From Tetraselmis striata (lineage: Eukaryota; Chlorophyta; Chlorodendrophyceae; Chlorodendrales; Chlorodendraceae), in the NCBI GenBank assembly GCA_006384855.1, contig VCJN01002444.1, positions 62,001 through 126,000 on the forward strand: a stretch of 64,000 nt of DNA, read 5' to 3'. Positions 1 through 10,440 of this stretch are shown here, piece by piece; position 1 is the first letter of the stretch; each line of letters opens with the position of its first letter. The notes beneath the pieces are model-generated. The model made no database searches and was not told the origin of the DNA. It worked only from the letters and a program-made list of their open reading frames with translations. The translations under genes were made by a program, and so were the position numbers.

Positions 1-939
1 GGCGAGAGCTCGAGGCTGCGAAGAGGAGCGGCGCGGGCGGCGGGGCGGTGCGAGCGGAGCTGAGTGCGTACAACATCCGGTAATATGTCGTTCGCTTTTG
101 GGCCGGGAGCGAAGCGGATGATGCCGCGGGGGAGTCGACTCGAGGCAGGCCTGCCAGCTGGTAAACAACGCGTGACGTGACAGGCCCGCCTGCCAGCACG
201 TCGGCCGCGTCGGATATCTCACAAGCCGGCCGGGCGAAGGGGTGGGAGGGCGCCGTGACTGTGGGGGCTGCCGGCCGGCGCGGGCTATTTCGACCCTGTG
301 TTAAGCGAAACACCGGGGCGGGCCCGGGCCTGGGCGCTGGGCCCGGCCCTACAGACAGGGGCGCCTGTGTTTGCCCAGTGGGGGAAACGCCCACACTGCG
401 CGCGCTACGCCCACGGGGCGGGTTTGCCCACACTGTGGCCCCGCACTGTGTATGATGTACGGGTCAACCCGTAGCGGCTGGATGTGCTAGTCTCGACCGC
501 AGAGCCTCGCCGAGCACTGGGCGAGCCATACAGTTGATGCAGACCGCGGCTTTGCGGTGGGATATTGTAGACATCGGGACGCGGGTCGAGCCGTGCTGCT
601 TGCAGAGCAGTGGAGGAGAGCAGGCCACCGCATATCTCGCTTTCGTTTAAACAGAGGATACTTACTGCCGCGAGAACGGAGACGCAGGGTACCACCGATA
701 GCACCGTAAGGTACTACGCGACGTACTGGAGCGAAATACGAGTTGCAGACCAGCAGAAGTGATGTAATCAGGCTGTGCCGAGACAGTGACTCGGGCGGTG
801 GGAGAGTCGACGCCACAGGCACGGGTGTCCCAACGTCTGGAACTGCAGGCAAGTCAGACGCGGAGGCCGACGACACTCCGTGAGCTGGTTTTCGAAACAC
901 AGCTGCTGCTAGGGCGGGGAGGGGCGAGCCGGCGCGCAC

Positions 940-1014
940 CAAGGGCCTCTTGGGCGCGTTGGGGTCCTTCTTCGCGCGCTTCTTGCGGCCCCCATCCTCC
1001 TTGACCTTCGGCAT
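940..1014 (-). CDS. HMG-box protein (NHP6/HMGB type), first exon only
   Basis: The ATG at 1014 opens a 25-codon lysine-rich exon that ends in DPNAPKRPL. This is the standard N-terminal lead-in to the HMG box of NHP6/HMGB chromatin proteins, which bind and bend DNA without sequence specificity in the nucleus. A GT donor follows directly after the PL codons (GTGCGC), in phase 0, so the rest of the box (normally starting S-A-Y/F-M-F-F) should lie in a later exon at lower coordinates. I do not find that exon between 940 and 1, so it is probably left of the window, unless the gene is truncated. The exon is confident; the fate of the gene is not. Confidence 0.72.
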
Positions 1015-1853
1015 GTTGGCGGCGTGAGGCTGTAGGGCTTTTGACGATCAGCTGCGGTTCGTGGTGGTAGCAGAAGGTGCTCGTTGAGGGTGTGGTGGGA
1101 CTGATAACGGGCTGGTTTCACGGAGACGGATGTCAACTTCTTCGCTGCTGTAGTGCGTTGGGCGGGCGAGTGCCGGTCAGCAGACTGGCCATGGGCACAT
1201 GTGGGTGAGTGACACAGATACATCCCGCCAAATAAACGTAATAACCACGATATATTTGTTACAACAAATCACATGATGATAAGGATGAAACGGATGATGA
1301 CGCCCCGCGCAGGCGTTTGTACCCAGGTACTCGTGTCATTCAGCTGCGTCCACCCCATCGTCATCAAAATCGAGAGCTCGTCGCGCCGCAGAGCGCACAT
1401 GCATAAATATAGCGACTACTGTACCCGTACAAATCGTTATGGTCGCCACATTAATAAGTATACTTACTGTAGCAATATCCGCCCGGCGTGTCCCGGGGCG
1501 GGTATGTGCATTAGCCCTTCGGGGTTCGAATGAGGCAATATTTATTACATAAATAAGGGTTTCCACAAAAGCGCACTACAAACAGAACCAGCAGCAACTA
1601 TGAAATGGGGCAATGGTCTACGGGCAATGCCAGACCTACGACTGCAGTTGGCGCACGAGGTCAAGTGCTGGCACATGGGGCGGCTTATGTATTGATGATT
1701 TGGTACTGGACTACTGGTACCGGTGATGATAATAGTTCCATCAGTACTGTTTCTGTCGCTGTGACTCATCAGCAGGTAGGCTGTAGTAATGAGTAATGAC
1801 CAGCGATGATCGTACGTACTGTATGTAATCCTTAGTACCGCAGCGAGTAGAAC
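1015..1853. other. Region without recognised gene, upstream of HMG exon
   Basis: This stretch lies between the HMG-protein start codon and the left LTR of the Ty3/gypsy element. It must contain the promoter and 5' leader of the HMG gene if that gene is alive. Open frames on both strands are short and compositionally odd, and none resembles a known protein. I see no RNA gene or repeat here. Confidence 0.5.
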
Positions 1854-2080
1854 TGTGAGGATATATCCTATACCCTCACTAACCCTAATCAACCATAGCA
1901 CACATTAAGGCGCGTAGCGCGCGCGCCACTTGTAGTGGCTGCGCCTGCGCCCTGTCGTCCGCACTGCGCCCGCTGATATATCAGCGCGGCGCCCTGCCGG
2001 ACTGTAATAATAAGACAATACTCACCCTCACAACCTAGGAGTAGCACAGACTCTTGCCACCATAAGCGCATTCCCTCACA
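1854..2080 (+). repeat. 5' LTR of Ty3/gypsy element
   Basis: This 227-bp terminal repeat starts TGTGAGGATAT and ends TTCCCTCACA, giving the usual TG...CA ends. It aligns over its length with 9905-10102, with a few substitutions and an internal length difference: the left copy has an extra stretch around ATATATCAGCGCGG. The LTRs are therefore diverged, and the insertion is not very recent. Confidence 0.9.
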
Positions 2081-2082
2081 TT

Positions 2083-2095
2083 TGGTGCTTCTACC
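2083..2095 (+). promoter_or_regulatory. Primer-binding site of the retrotransposon
   Basis: Two bases after the left LTR is TGGTGCTTCTACC. Its reverse complement ends in GCACCA, that is, a discriminator base plus the CCA tail of a tRNA, as expected for the site where a tRNA primes minus-strand synthesis. I cannot assign the tRNA isotype from memory with confidence. Confidence 0.65.
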
Positions 2096-2199
2096 TACTC
2101 CTTCGCTCTCTCGCGAGCCTTTCACAGTCACACTACTGTAGCTTTCTATCGTATCATATCTGCGGGCGTCGAAGATTACCCCGCCGCAAACGTGGTCGG

Positions 2200-3105
2200 C
2201 AATTCCCCCGCCGAGACCTGTCATAGGCGACTGCCCCGCCGATTCGCGACTGCCCTTCTAGAAGGCAGCACGGAATACCATAACCTGTCCTTGTCGTGGA
2301 CTCCACCTTACCGTAACTTCACCTTCTTATCCGACACCCGATTACTATATACCTGCAGCTTCAGCGCCAACTGAGCGCCTCATATGCGCCTGTAGCGTAG
2401 CCACCGCGGGCGCCGGCAATTACCCCGCCGGAAGACTGTAACGGGCTTTTCCGAAAGCCACTGAATCATAACGATTCTGCCAAGAGGCAGCATTGGACAG
2501 TCGAAACTTATCGACGACTGAATCCACGACCATAACTCCGCGCTTGCTGTCAGCGGGAGCTTATCATATATCCGCCACACGATGTCGGCGCTACCATCAA
2601 CTCTACTTTCTCGCCCGGAGCTTGGGGATTACCGGGCCGCGACGCTACCTGAGAAATTCGGAGCGTCGTAGAAAAAAAATACTATAACAGGCCAACAGGC
2701 AGCACTATACACCAGAACCCGCTCGACCACTGAGTCGAGCTTATCATAACTCCGCCTTGTCTTGAGGCGAATGCATACAATATCCCTCTGCGCTACCTTC
2801 TCACTTGGAGCGCTACACCCATGATACTCGCGCTTGTCGTGGGGCAACTGCGGGTGTCGGCAATTACCCCGCCGAAAAACTATAAGAGGCTTTTCCAGAA
2901 GCCACCCTGCCAAAAGGCAGTACTATACAGTCGAACATTCTCGACTATGGAATCGAACGAATCATAACTCCGCCCTTTCATAAGGCGGAAGCATACTATA
3001 TTCTGCGCCACCTCGGCGCTACTTTCAGCCCGGAGTTTGGACATTACCGGGACGCGCGACGCTGCCTGTAGAACTCGGAGCGTCATTATTCTTTTTTTGT
3101 ATGAA
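2200..3105 (+). repeat. Diverged repeat blocks in the element's 5' internal region
   Basis: The phrase GGCAATT(A/C)CCCCGCCG recurs near 2203, 2418 and 2858. The last two begin blocks of roughly 250 bp that share, in the same order, a GGCTTTTCC(G/A)GAAGCCA-like hairpin, CTGCCAA(A/G)AGGCAG, a GTCGAA...TCGAC inverted repeat, 'ATAACTCCGC', 'CCCGGAG(C/T)TTGG..ATTACCGGG' and 'CTCGGAGCGTC'. The unit is therefore an old duplication rich in short perfect hairpins. It lies in the untranslated leader of the retrotransposon, where RNA structure can matter for packaging or translation. That role is inference. Confidence 0.65.
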
Positions 3106-3408
3106 TCGAATTGAGGTAAGCGGCCTATTAGGTAAGCCACTTCCACTCCCACCTTACCTTATCTTCTTTGCCAAAAAATATGAATAACATAACAACCATC
3201 GAACGTCAGCATATCATTGTCGGAACCATACATCACTGTTGCGTCGCTTATTACGATATTCAAACCATATTGAGCCCGAAGAGGCATGTGACGATATCCA
3301 AACCATATTGATCCCGAAGAGGCCTGAAATCAAACCATATCCAGCAGGTTGAATCCTGACTGTAATGACTATATTTCGAACAATATCACAGCCTCAATGG
3401 CAGCTGCG

Positions 3409-3642
3409 GACGAAACGATGATCAGTCGCCCAATGGGGTCGACAACGATATCTCCTCAATGAATGAGGACAAACCATAACTTGCAGGACGAAACGATAAT
3501 CAGTCGCCCAATGGGGTCGACAACGATATCTCCTCGATGAATGAGGACACACCATAACTTGCAGAACGAAACGATAATCAGTCGCCCAATGGGATCGACA
3601 ACGATATCTCCTCAATGAATGTGAGGACAAACCATAACTGGA
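3409..3642 (+). repeat. Three tandem copies of a 78-bp unit
   Basis: Units begin at about 3409, 3487 and 3565 with GACGAAACGAT or AACGAAACGAT. Each continues through CAGTCGCCCAATGGG(G/A)TCGACA, ACGATATCTCCTC and ACCATAACT. The period is 78 bp with few substitutions, and the third copy carries a small insertion near its end. The array sits between the element's leader and its gag-like region. The shorter motif AACCATA is also scattered through the whole element. Confidence 0.85.
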
Positions 3643-4116
3643 AAATGTTGTTGACATTGTAAATGATATGCCACCTCACAATACGAATGATACAATATAC
3701 ATGATAATCTAGGCCAAACTGAGGGTCACTCTGGCGAACACATGTTGCCAAAAGGAGAGGAAGAGATAACATCACAACCTCTCCATGATCACCATAATAA
3801 TCCAATTCTAAGTGAGGCACAGCCTCGCCTGAACATATGAACATCTTTCCAACATATCTCAGAGCAAAGCCATGAGAGCTATGACTCTGATGCTAATCAT
3901 AAAAGATATTCATGACCTATTACGATATGCTGCGCGAAGATGGTGACTATATCCAAAATATGATACTGGGTTTTCAATCCAGTGAGTCAAGGAATACTAT
4001 AAGTAACCTGCGCCAAGCAGGCGGTCTGATTCTTCCCTTCATGGATGCAGACCTGGTACCATATCAAGACATGGCAATGAAACATACACTATAACCAAGG
4101 CTGGAATGCCGGCCTG

Positions 4117-5506
4117 ATGGACAATCTGGCTGACTTTGTCGGCAGATGGTCTAACAATATCATAGAACATAACCATATCACGCACAGGCCTGCTGGAGCA
4201 GAGGACCCGCAGCAGCGACTCTTGCTGCAAATACAATATATTGACACTGTGCTTACACGGGCTACACCAAAGCCAGCCAGCTCAGCCCTCATACTGTTTC
4301 CAGCAGCTTATGTTCATCAGATTCCTGTGCTAACATATTGCAAGATATTCCGAATGGCGCACAAGACTGGATCCAAACCGGAATGGGTCCTTGAGTATGT
4401 TAACCATATGGCCCCTGCGCTTGAGGCGTGGCGGCAGAGATACAATAAGAAAGTACGTGAGCACTTCAAAGACTGTGCTAACATATCTTATCCCAAACAT
4501 ATCTTATCCCAACAGACAGTTTGCAGACCAACCGTTGGGTCTGCCAATATACTCTGCCATCAGAACCATAATGACCAAAGCAGCGCAGCAACGGCACAAT
4601 CCAAGTGCCTATGATATGAGTGCAAAACCTGCAGATTATGACCCACACCTGCAGCATGAACCATATGCTGGCCAACCGGACCATAGGGCAGACAAGCGCC
4701 CATCATATCCTCCAGCAGAATAGACCAGGCGGAAGTCGCCTAGGCGTGAAACCTCGCCACCGGTGAGTGAACGGCCTGCACCGCAACAACTATATGCAAC
4801 TGTAGCTGCTAGCCAGCCAACGCTGCAACTTAAACTGACCCCGCTGGCAGGGCAGGAGAAGTTGCATGCCAATCACCATAGCCCTCTGTACCTCACTGAG
4901 GTCATGCAGTTTTTGGACAGAGTGGGCCCTACAGTAACAGAACATGTCTATGACTATATGTCAGAAAGATATGTGCTTGACTCTATCAACAAACAATCAC
5001 AATACTATAATACACTGGAAACCATGTTCGCAAACAAGCGAGGAATCCGTGGAGCTGCCTTTACTGATTCTCATCAGTTGGCAGAAACTATAATATGCTA
5101 TGTTCAAAGTAAAAAATGTTATCATGATCTCAAAATACACAGGCACAATGGATTTTTGCCTGCAAATCTTATTATACAAATACTGTAATACGCTGACAAC
5201 AATTTTTCGCTGGGTGCTGAAATGATCCAGCGTCAATCAGCGTGGAAGCAAACATATCCTAATAAGGACTAACCATACGCATGCCGTAAGGCTTACGATA
5301 ACCTGAGCAGGCACCTAGGCTTGAAGCCAGGGCCCTCAGTGCAACTGCTGAAAATATCAGTAATATCAGACATGCTCCCGAAGCATGATGGTGGAGGTGG
5401 CTGTGATGGTAGTGGAGGCCGCAATAGCGGCCGTGGCGGCCGCTCTGAAGGAGGAGGCCGCGGCAGAAATGTTGGTCGCGGCCGGGGCGGTCGAGGTGGA
5501 GAATAA
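4117..5506 (+). pseudogene. Gag-like region of the Ty3/gypsy element
   Basis: Three partly overlapping frames (4117-4614, 4763-5188 and 5321-5506) look like one decayed structural protein. The first is helical, with several Trp/Tyr/Arg residues, as in a capsid-like domain. The last is a compact Gly/Arg tract full of RGG-type steps, typical of RNA binding, and replaces the usual CCHC knuckle, which I do not see. The position between the 5' leader and the protease is where gag belongs. I do not recognise a specific gag family, so the name rests on position and composition. Frame changes near 4.6 and 5.2 kb mean it is not translated as one protein. Confidence 0.5.
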
Positions 5507-6076
5507 ATATAGGCTACCATATGAACGCATGCCCACTATAATAGTGGAGACCACTTTCGTCCGCAGCGCTCCAAAGAAGAGCATACAAGCTGAGGCATCA
5601 GCCCAGCAAATTGCAAACAAACTACAGTATAAAACAAATATTGACATAGTAAACTGAATGAATTGACTTTATAAATACCTTTTGATCCACTATGTCAATA
5701 TCAGTCTCCTTACCTTATGATTGAATGTTGCCATACACTACATAAGCTGAACGTAGTGATGTATTGTTTTGGCAACAGCTTTGATTTGCGGTGATTTGGA
5801 TGTGGCCGCTCAAGTTGATCTGTGCCAGGGGACGCTCTGGAGTGTTCCTGGGCGTGGGCCTGCCCCTGTCGTTTACGGCAGGATCGCCAACAATCAGAGT
5901 TCATAAAAGTCGGCCGACGAACACATCCTCCCATCATATATTGCTTTGAGCCAACTTTCACATAACGACAAGAATATCATATAACTATAAAGACAATATC
6001 TGAATATTGGCTCACGGCTACTGTGTCTCATGACACCACTATGATATAACCATGACAACAATACCAAGAGTAAATA

Positions 6077-6904
6077 TTGTGGAGGATGTGGGACCACTGC
6101 GTTCGAAACATATGGTCGATGACACTCAGGAACCCCCTGTTGTGCATCATATACTGGAGACTCACAAGCGCAGAAGGCGTAAACCCAATAAACACCATAT
6201 TATCGGTCAGAAAGGCACCTCGTCAAAAGCAAACTGAACCAGTTGAAAAATTACTATATCAGCAAAAGCCACCAACAACGGTGGAGAATGCTGTGCAAAC
6301 GGACACTGTTGAGTGCCGTCACATGCAAACACAAATCAATGAAATCATATCTGACTATAATGACAATATGGCCAGGGCGATGATCCTTGAGCATCATGAT
6401 AACGACGCAACAGTATCAGCTCCCCAACACGATACTTACCCATCATTCAATCAGAATGTTCGGCAACAATTAAACATGATATGGGGGCCGTTCACCCTTG
6501 ATGGGGCGGCAACAGCTGAAACCACAAAAGTGCTTGACAATTATTGTTCTCCGACTAACTCTTTCTTTGATGCTGACATTACTAACCATCATGTGTGGTT
6601 GAATCCACCTTTTGAGCAAATCTCTGATTTTATCGCCTGCTTCGAAAGGAAGCGCAGGCTGAATCCTTACAATATTTCCGCAGTAATTGGGATTCCAAAA
6701 TGGAAAAACAATAACAATATCAAACATATGCTGAAAACATACAAAAAATACACCAGTACCCTCAGGGTGCTTATTTGTATGATATTCCAGACCCAAGTAA
6801 CCATAAAGAGCGGATACCAATGGGTCCGACTCCATTCGCAGTTGATGTATGCCTTGCTGACTATACTGTCGAAGACAGACTGCGCGACAAAGCGCACAAT
6901 GTGA
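6077..6904 (+). pseudogene. Retrotransposon segment with DNA N6-adenine-methyltransferase-like domain
   Basis: About residues 130-225 of this 275-residue frame read like the phage-type Dam domain. There is an acidic 'DGAA' start followed by a Cys-containing helix, then SFFDADI, then the motif WLNPPFEQ, which has the N-P-P-F catalytic signature of amino-methyltransferases, then a helix and a hydrophobic strand ending AVIGIPKW. It lies between gag and the retropepsin. Domains of this type are established in DIRS-group retroelements; finding one in a Ty3/gypsy order is less usual. Whether it is active or only structural cannot be seen. The 3' end overlaps the protease frame, so a frameshift separates them. 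Confidence 0.65.
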
Positions 6905-6939
6905 AACCACCATATCAAATTCCAACCGCAAACTTTACT

Positions 6940-7300
6940 TCTCAGACTGTCGAGACAGATCTGTTGAAGGCCAAAGCCAAAATTACAATAAACAATGATA
7001 TCCTGTCCAATCACGTTGACATACTGATCGACAGTGCTGCCCAAAGAGAATTTATCTCATAAGATATTGTACAAAAATATAATCTGCCAGTGAAACTGCT
7101 GGATCAAGCGATCAAAATACAACTGGCAGATGGAATAACATATAAGATCTCTCGACATTATGTTACTGTAATGTTTCAATTTGAGGCGGGTTACACTACG
7201 AAGGCTAATTTTGTTTGCCTCCCCAGCAACAATAACTGGGATGTCATACTTGGCATTCCATGGCTGAGAAAAAACAATCCAGACATCCATTGGGATGATG
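6940..7300 (+). pseudogene. Retropepsin (aspartic protease) domain of the element
   Basis: The protease has the strand-turn VDILIDSAAQREFIS, where the catalytic motif is D-S-A rather than the common D-S/T-G. About 70 residues later comes DVILGIPWL followed by NNPDIHW, which is the conserved C-terminal half of Ty3/gypsy retropepsins. A TAA directly after EFIS (7060-7062) interrupts the frame, and the sequence resumes in register after it. The copy is therefore broken by one nonsense codon. Such proteases cut the gag-pol polyprotein inside the particle. Confidence 0.8.
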
Positions 7301-7579
7301 CCACCATACACGAGAGTCAGACAAATGCCACGCTGTTTGGCTGTGAGATCGTCCACTCTGAAAGAGGACTATATTGAGACGCAGACACCGCGGACAAATT
7401 CGAATGATCTGCAAATACAGACTGATTTTGGCCAACAATATGACGAAAAAATAATGCGAATCATAAAACAATATGGTCACGATAAAAATACCTTAACTGA
7501 CCTGCCACCGAGCAGGGGCAGATTTGATCACAGTATTCCAACCATACCTGATGCTAACCCGCCAAAAGGACAAAATTTA

Positions 7580-7660
7580 TAAAATGTCTCCGGCGGAGCC
7601 GACTCAGCTGAAAAAGCAGCTGACACAATATTTAGAGAAAAACTGGATCCGACCCTATAT
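7580..7660 (+). pseudogene. Remnant of reverse transcriptase N-terminus
   Basis: The frame reading K-M-S-P-A-E...QLKKQLTQYLEKNWIRP matches the conserved opening of Ty3/gypsy RT (MSP-E-ELKKQL-ELLEKGWIRPS). Immediately after the RP the sequence turns into decamer repeats. The fingers, palm (with the YxDD motif) and thumb are all absent. Confidence 0.8.
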
Positions 7661-7900
7661 TGAATCATATTGAATCATATTAAACCATATTGAATCATAT
7701 TGAATCATATTGAACCATATTGAATCATATTGAACCATATTGAATCATATTGAATTATGTTGAACCATATTGAACCATATTAATCGTATTGAACCATATT
7801 GAAGCAACATATTAACCATATTGAACAGTTACTTGCGAGACTTCGCAAACATATTATCATTTGTACCTGAACCATATTGACCATATTGAACAGTGATTAT
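7661..7900 (+). repeat. Decamer minisatellite replacing the RT core
   Basis: About 15-20 imperfect tandem copies of TTGAATCATA / TTGAACCATA run from 7661 to about 7830, decaying into spaced copies up to about 7900. The array stands exactly where about 1 kb of RT should be. Coding sequence resumes at RNase H after 7905. The same array, reversed, is in the inverted copy at 13310-13512. Confidence 0.9.
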
Positions 7901-7904
7901 GCAT

Positions 7905-8913
7905 AAACCCTAATGCCGGACAGCTGCGTCATGTCGCTTACCCGGCAAAGGTCCTGAGGGGGGCGCAACTGCGCTACTCCACTTACGATACTGAATTTCT
8001 GGGTGTAGTGATTGCCTTACAACATTGGCGACATTACCTGGAGGGATGCAAACATTTTACCGTAGTCACTGACCATACAACCCTCCGACATCTGCCAACC
8101 CAGGAAAAGCTCAGCAAAGAACATGCTGGCTGGTCCCAAATTATATCACCATATATGAACAATATTAATATTGTACATAAAAAGGGATCTCAAAATATGG
8201 CAGATGCACTCAGCATATTACCAGATCTAACAGATCTGAAGGTATCGTTAGATGCATACTATATGCAGACCTTTCAGAAGGATCTGGAGCACATCACTGA
8301 ATGGCTCAATCTTACTACTGTCTCAGTGCAGTTGCACAAACAATTCCTCAACCATATCAAACTAAAATATATGCAGGATCCAAAACTGAACAAGGCGAAA
8401 CTATCTCCTGGAGTACGATATGATTACCATACTGATCTGAACCATATCATCAAAGAACACCATAATTACCATACTGATCTGAGCCATGATGATGATGATG
8501 AACTCAAAAAGAGCATCATCAGAGAACATCACGATATTAAGACGGCTGGCCATAGCGGTATACTCAGGACAGAGAACCTGATCAAAAAAAATTTTTGCTG
8601 GCCGCACATGCACCAAAACATAAAATCATATATTCGAAACTGTAAAGTCTGCAAGCTGACGAAACAACATACGCATGCCCCAGCAGCGGCTTTGCAGCCA
8701 CTGCCAACACCAACTGTACCATGGGAATATTTCAGTCTTGACTTTATCACAAACTTACCATCAGTGGATGGTTATGACTGTATTGCCACTTTGTGGATTT
8801 GTTCACAAAGCAGGCACACTTTGTACCATGCCAAAAAGCCATCTCAGCTCCAGAACTGGCACAACTGTACATCAAAACTATATACAAACTCCATGGTCTC
8901 AGTACCTGTATGA
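7905..8913 (+). pseudogene. RNase H and integrase N-terminal part of the Ty3/gypsy element
   Basis: After the minisatellite the frame reads the Ty3/gypsy RNase H (PAKVLRGAQLRYSTYDTEFL, VVTDHTTLRHL, then NMADALS). It is followed by the integrase zinc finger, with His at 'REHHD', His at 'AGHSG' and the pair C-K-V-C, and by the first integrase Asp in SLDFITNLPS. It then goes out of frame near 8800, and the catalytic core continues in the next frame from 8793. RNase H removes template RNA during reverse transcription; the zinc finger helps integrase multimerise. One frameshift breaks the protein. Confidence 0.88.
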
Positions 8914-9869
8914 TAGGAGACAGAGATGTCAAGTATACATCATCATATTTCCAAGAACTGCTCAAACAGCTTGGCACAACCTTAAACCTCAGTACTGCTC
9001 ACCATCCGCAGACTGATGGTCAGACTGAAATATTGAATAAGATAATTGAGCAGTTGCTCCGCGCATTCTGCTACAATAACCAGCAGGAATGGGTGAACTA
9101 CCTATCCCTTGCTGAGTTCAATTACAATAACACAGAATCGTCCACAACAAAATTTATTCCATTCCAGGCAATATATGGCTTCCATCCTCGGTTGCCAATA
9201 GATATTGTAAACCCCAAAACTGGAGTGAGAGAGATTACCATAGACATTCTGTCAAAAATACAGGATATACACAATCTGGTGCATGAAAATATCATAATTG
9301 CCAAAGAATACGAAAGGCACTACTATGATAAAGACAATAAGCAGCCGATAACGTTTCAGATCGGTGATAAGATAATGATAAAAACTGACGATATGATCAT
9401 AAGAGGACAGAAGTGTCCTAAGCTCAAACGACGATATGTAGGACCATATGAGGTCATCGAACAGGTGAACCCTCAGGCCTACAGAATACAATTACCACCT
9501 GAGCTTGAGTGCCACCCAGTGTTCCATGTCTCAAATTTGAGACTCTGGGATACTATATCTGCGCAAACAGAAATTCCGGATGCCTTGATTGGCAGGCAGA
9601 CGCGCGGAACTGATGACCCAATCATTGCGGACATCACTGACTGTAAATTGGCACTATACCCCAGACTGTATGCAAAGGGCAAAGCCTTGCTGTTCAAAGT
9701 AAGGTTCCATAATTTTCCAGCAACAGGAGATGACTGGATGCCCTATGAAACGATGCGGTATTCACCGGTGATGCAGCATTGTATGCTGTCAGAACGATAT
9801 AAACATATCTCGACCTCACCAGCATACCGTGCTGCTAAGGCGAGCCACCCGCAAAGGTTTCCACCGTGA
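8793..9869 (+). pseudogene. Integrase core, GPY/F module and chromodomain-like end
   Basis: This 358-residue frame carries the second catalytic Asp (IGDRDVKYTSSYF), the HHPQTDGQTE block with the downstream Glu (ILNKIIEQLL), the GPY/F module (RRYVGPYEVIEQ...FHVSNLRLW) and an end segment LFKVRFHNFPATGDDWMPYE. That last piece is shaped like a chromodomain, which would make the element a chromovirus; chromodomains steer integration to marked chromatin. The frame is open to its natural stop at 9869. Because it is offset from the zinc-finger frame, the integrase as a whole is broken. Confidence 0.88.
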
Positions 9870-9888
9870 ATCTGCTAGCTCAGATTCA

Positions 9889-9904
9889 TCAGAGCGGGGT
9901 GGAA
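9889..9904 (+). promoter_or_regulatory. Polypurine tract before the 3' LTR
   Basis: A purine-rich run AGAGCGGGGTGGAA abuts the right LTR. This is the expected RNase H-resistant primer for plus-strand synthesis. The two non-purines in it could reflect decay. Confidence 0.6.
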
Positions 9905-10102
9905 TGTGAGGATATGTCCTATACCCTCACCAACCCTAATCAACCATAGCACACATTAAGGCGCGTAGCGCGCGCACCACTTGTAGTGGCTGCGCCTGCG
10001 CCCTGTCGTCCGCGCGGTGCCCTGCCGGACTGTTATAACACTCTCACCCTCACAACCTCGGAGTAGCACAGACTCTTGCCACCATAAGCGCATTCCCTCA
10101 CA
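9905..10102 (+). repeat. 3' LTR of Ty3/gypsy element
   Basis: This terminal repeat of 198 bp begins TGTGAGGATATGTCC and ends CATTCCCTCACA. It matches the left LTR with scattered substitutions and lacks about 29 bp of the left copy's middle. Confidence 0.9.
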
Positions 10103-10130
10103 CTAGCAGGTGACACCATAGCGTATGACA

Positions 10131-10440
10131 ATCGCGCTCCTGCTGGTACGCAGGCGTAAGTACAGGTTACTCGCACCCCATGTGGGTACTCGTAATACTG
10201 TTTTTTTTATTTAAATTACTCGTAATACTGTCATGCACTACTAGTCGCCTGGTAGTCGCTCGTACTGACGCCTCGTCGTCCTCGTACCAGTACTTTGCCT
10301 TCACTTGTACTCGAACTTGCAATGCTCATACTCGTACTTCGCTTGGCTTGTACTCGTTCTCGTCCGCCTCAGTCGCCAGTTCTTTGCTCCTTCGTCGGCT
10401 CCCGCAGTACAAAGTACAGCAGTGTAGAGTACATAACACT
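10131..10440 (+). repeat. Flank duplication, copy 1
   Basis: From ACAATCGCGCTCCTGCTGG to the CAGTGTAGAGTACAT phrase this stretch matches 13541-13810 in direct orientation, with small indels (for example a poly-T insertion here near 10200). The duplicated pair brackets a unique 1.6-kb stretch and the inverted retrotransposon fragment. Part of it (AGTACAAAGTACAGCAGTG) also recurs inverted near 18500. Confidence 0.85.

Larger units (their letters stand above)
1854..10102 (+). mobile_element. Ty3/gypsy (chromovirus-type) LTR retrotransposon, full span, decayed
   Basis: The element is bounded by two related LTRs (1854-2080 and 9905-10102), each starting TGTGAGGATAT and ending CCCTCACA. A primer-binding site follows the left LTR and a purine tract precedes the right one. 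Inside, in order, are a gag-like region with a glycine/arginine-rich tail, a DNA-adenine-methyltransferase-like domain, a retropepsin, the first residues of reverse transcriptase, a decamer minisatellite where the RT core should be, RNase H, integrase with zinc finger and GPY/F module, and a chromodomain-like C-terminus. The order PR-RT-RH-IN is that of Ty3/gypsy. Frames change several times and RT is missing, so this copy is not autonomous. The five bases on either side of the element do not match, so no target-site duplication survives. Confidence 0.9.

Noticed and set aside
3409-3642. A CRISPR-like array
   Set aside because: The 78-bp units abut each other with no spacers, and the host is eukaryotic. 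It is a plain tandem repeat inside a retrotransposon.
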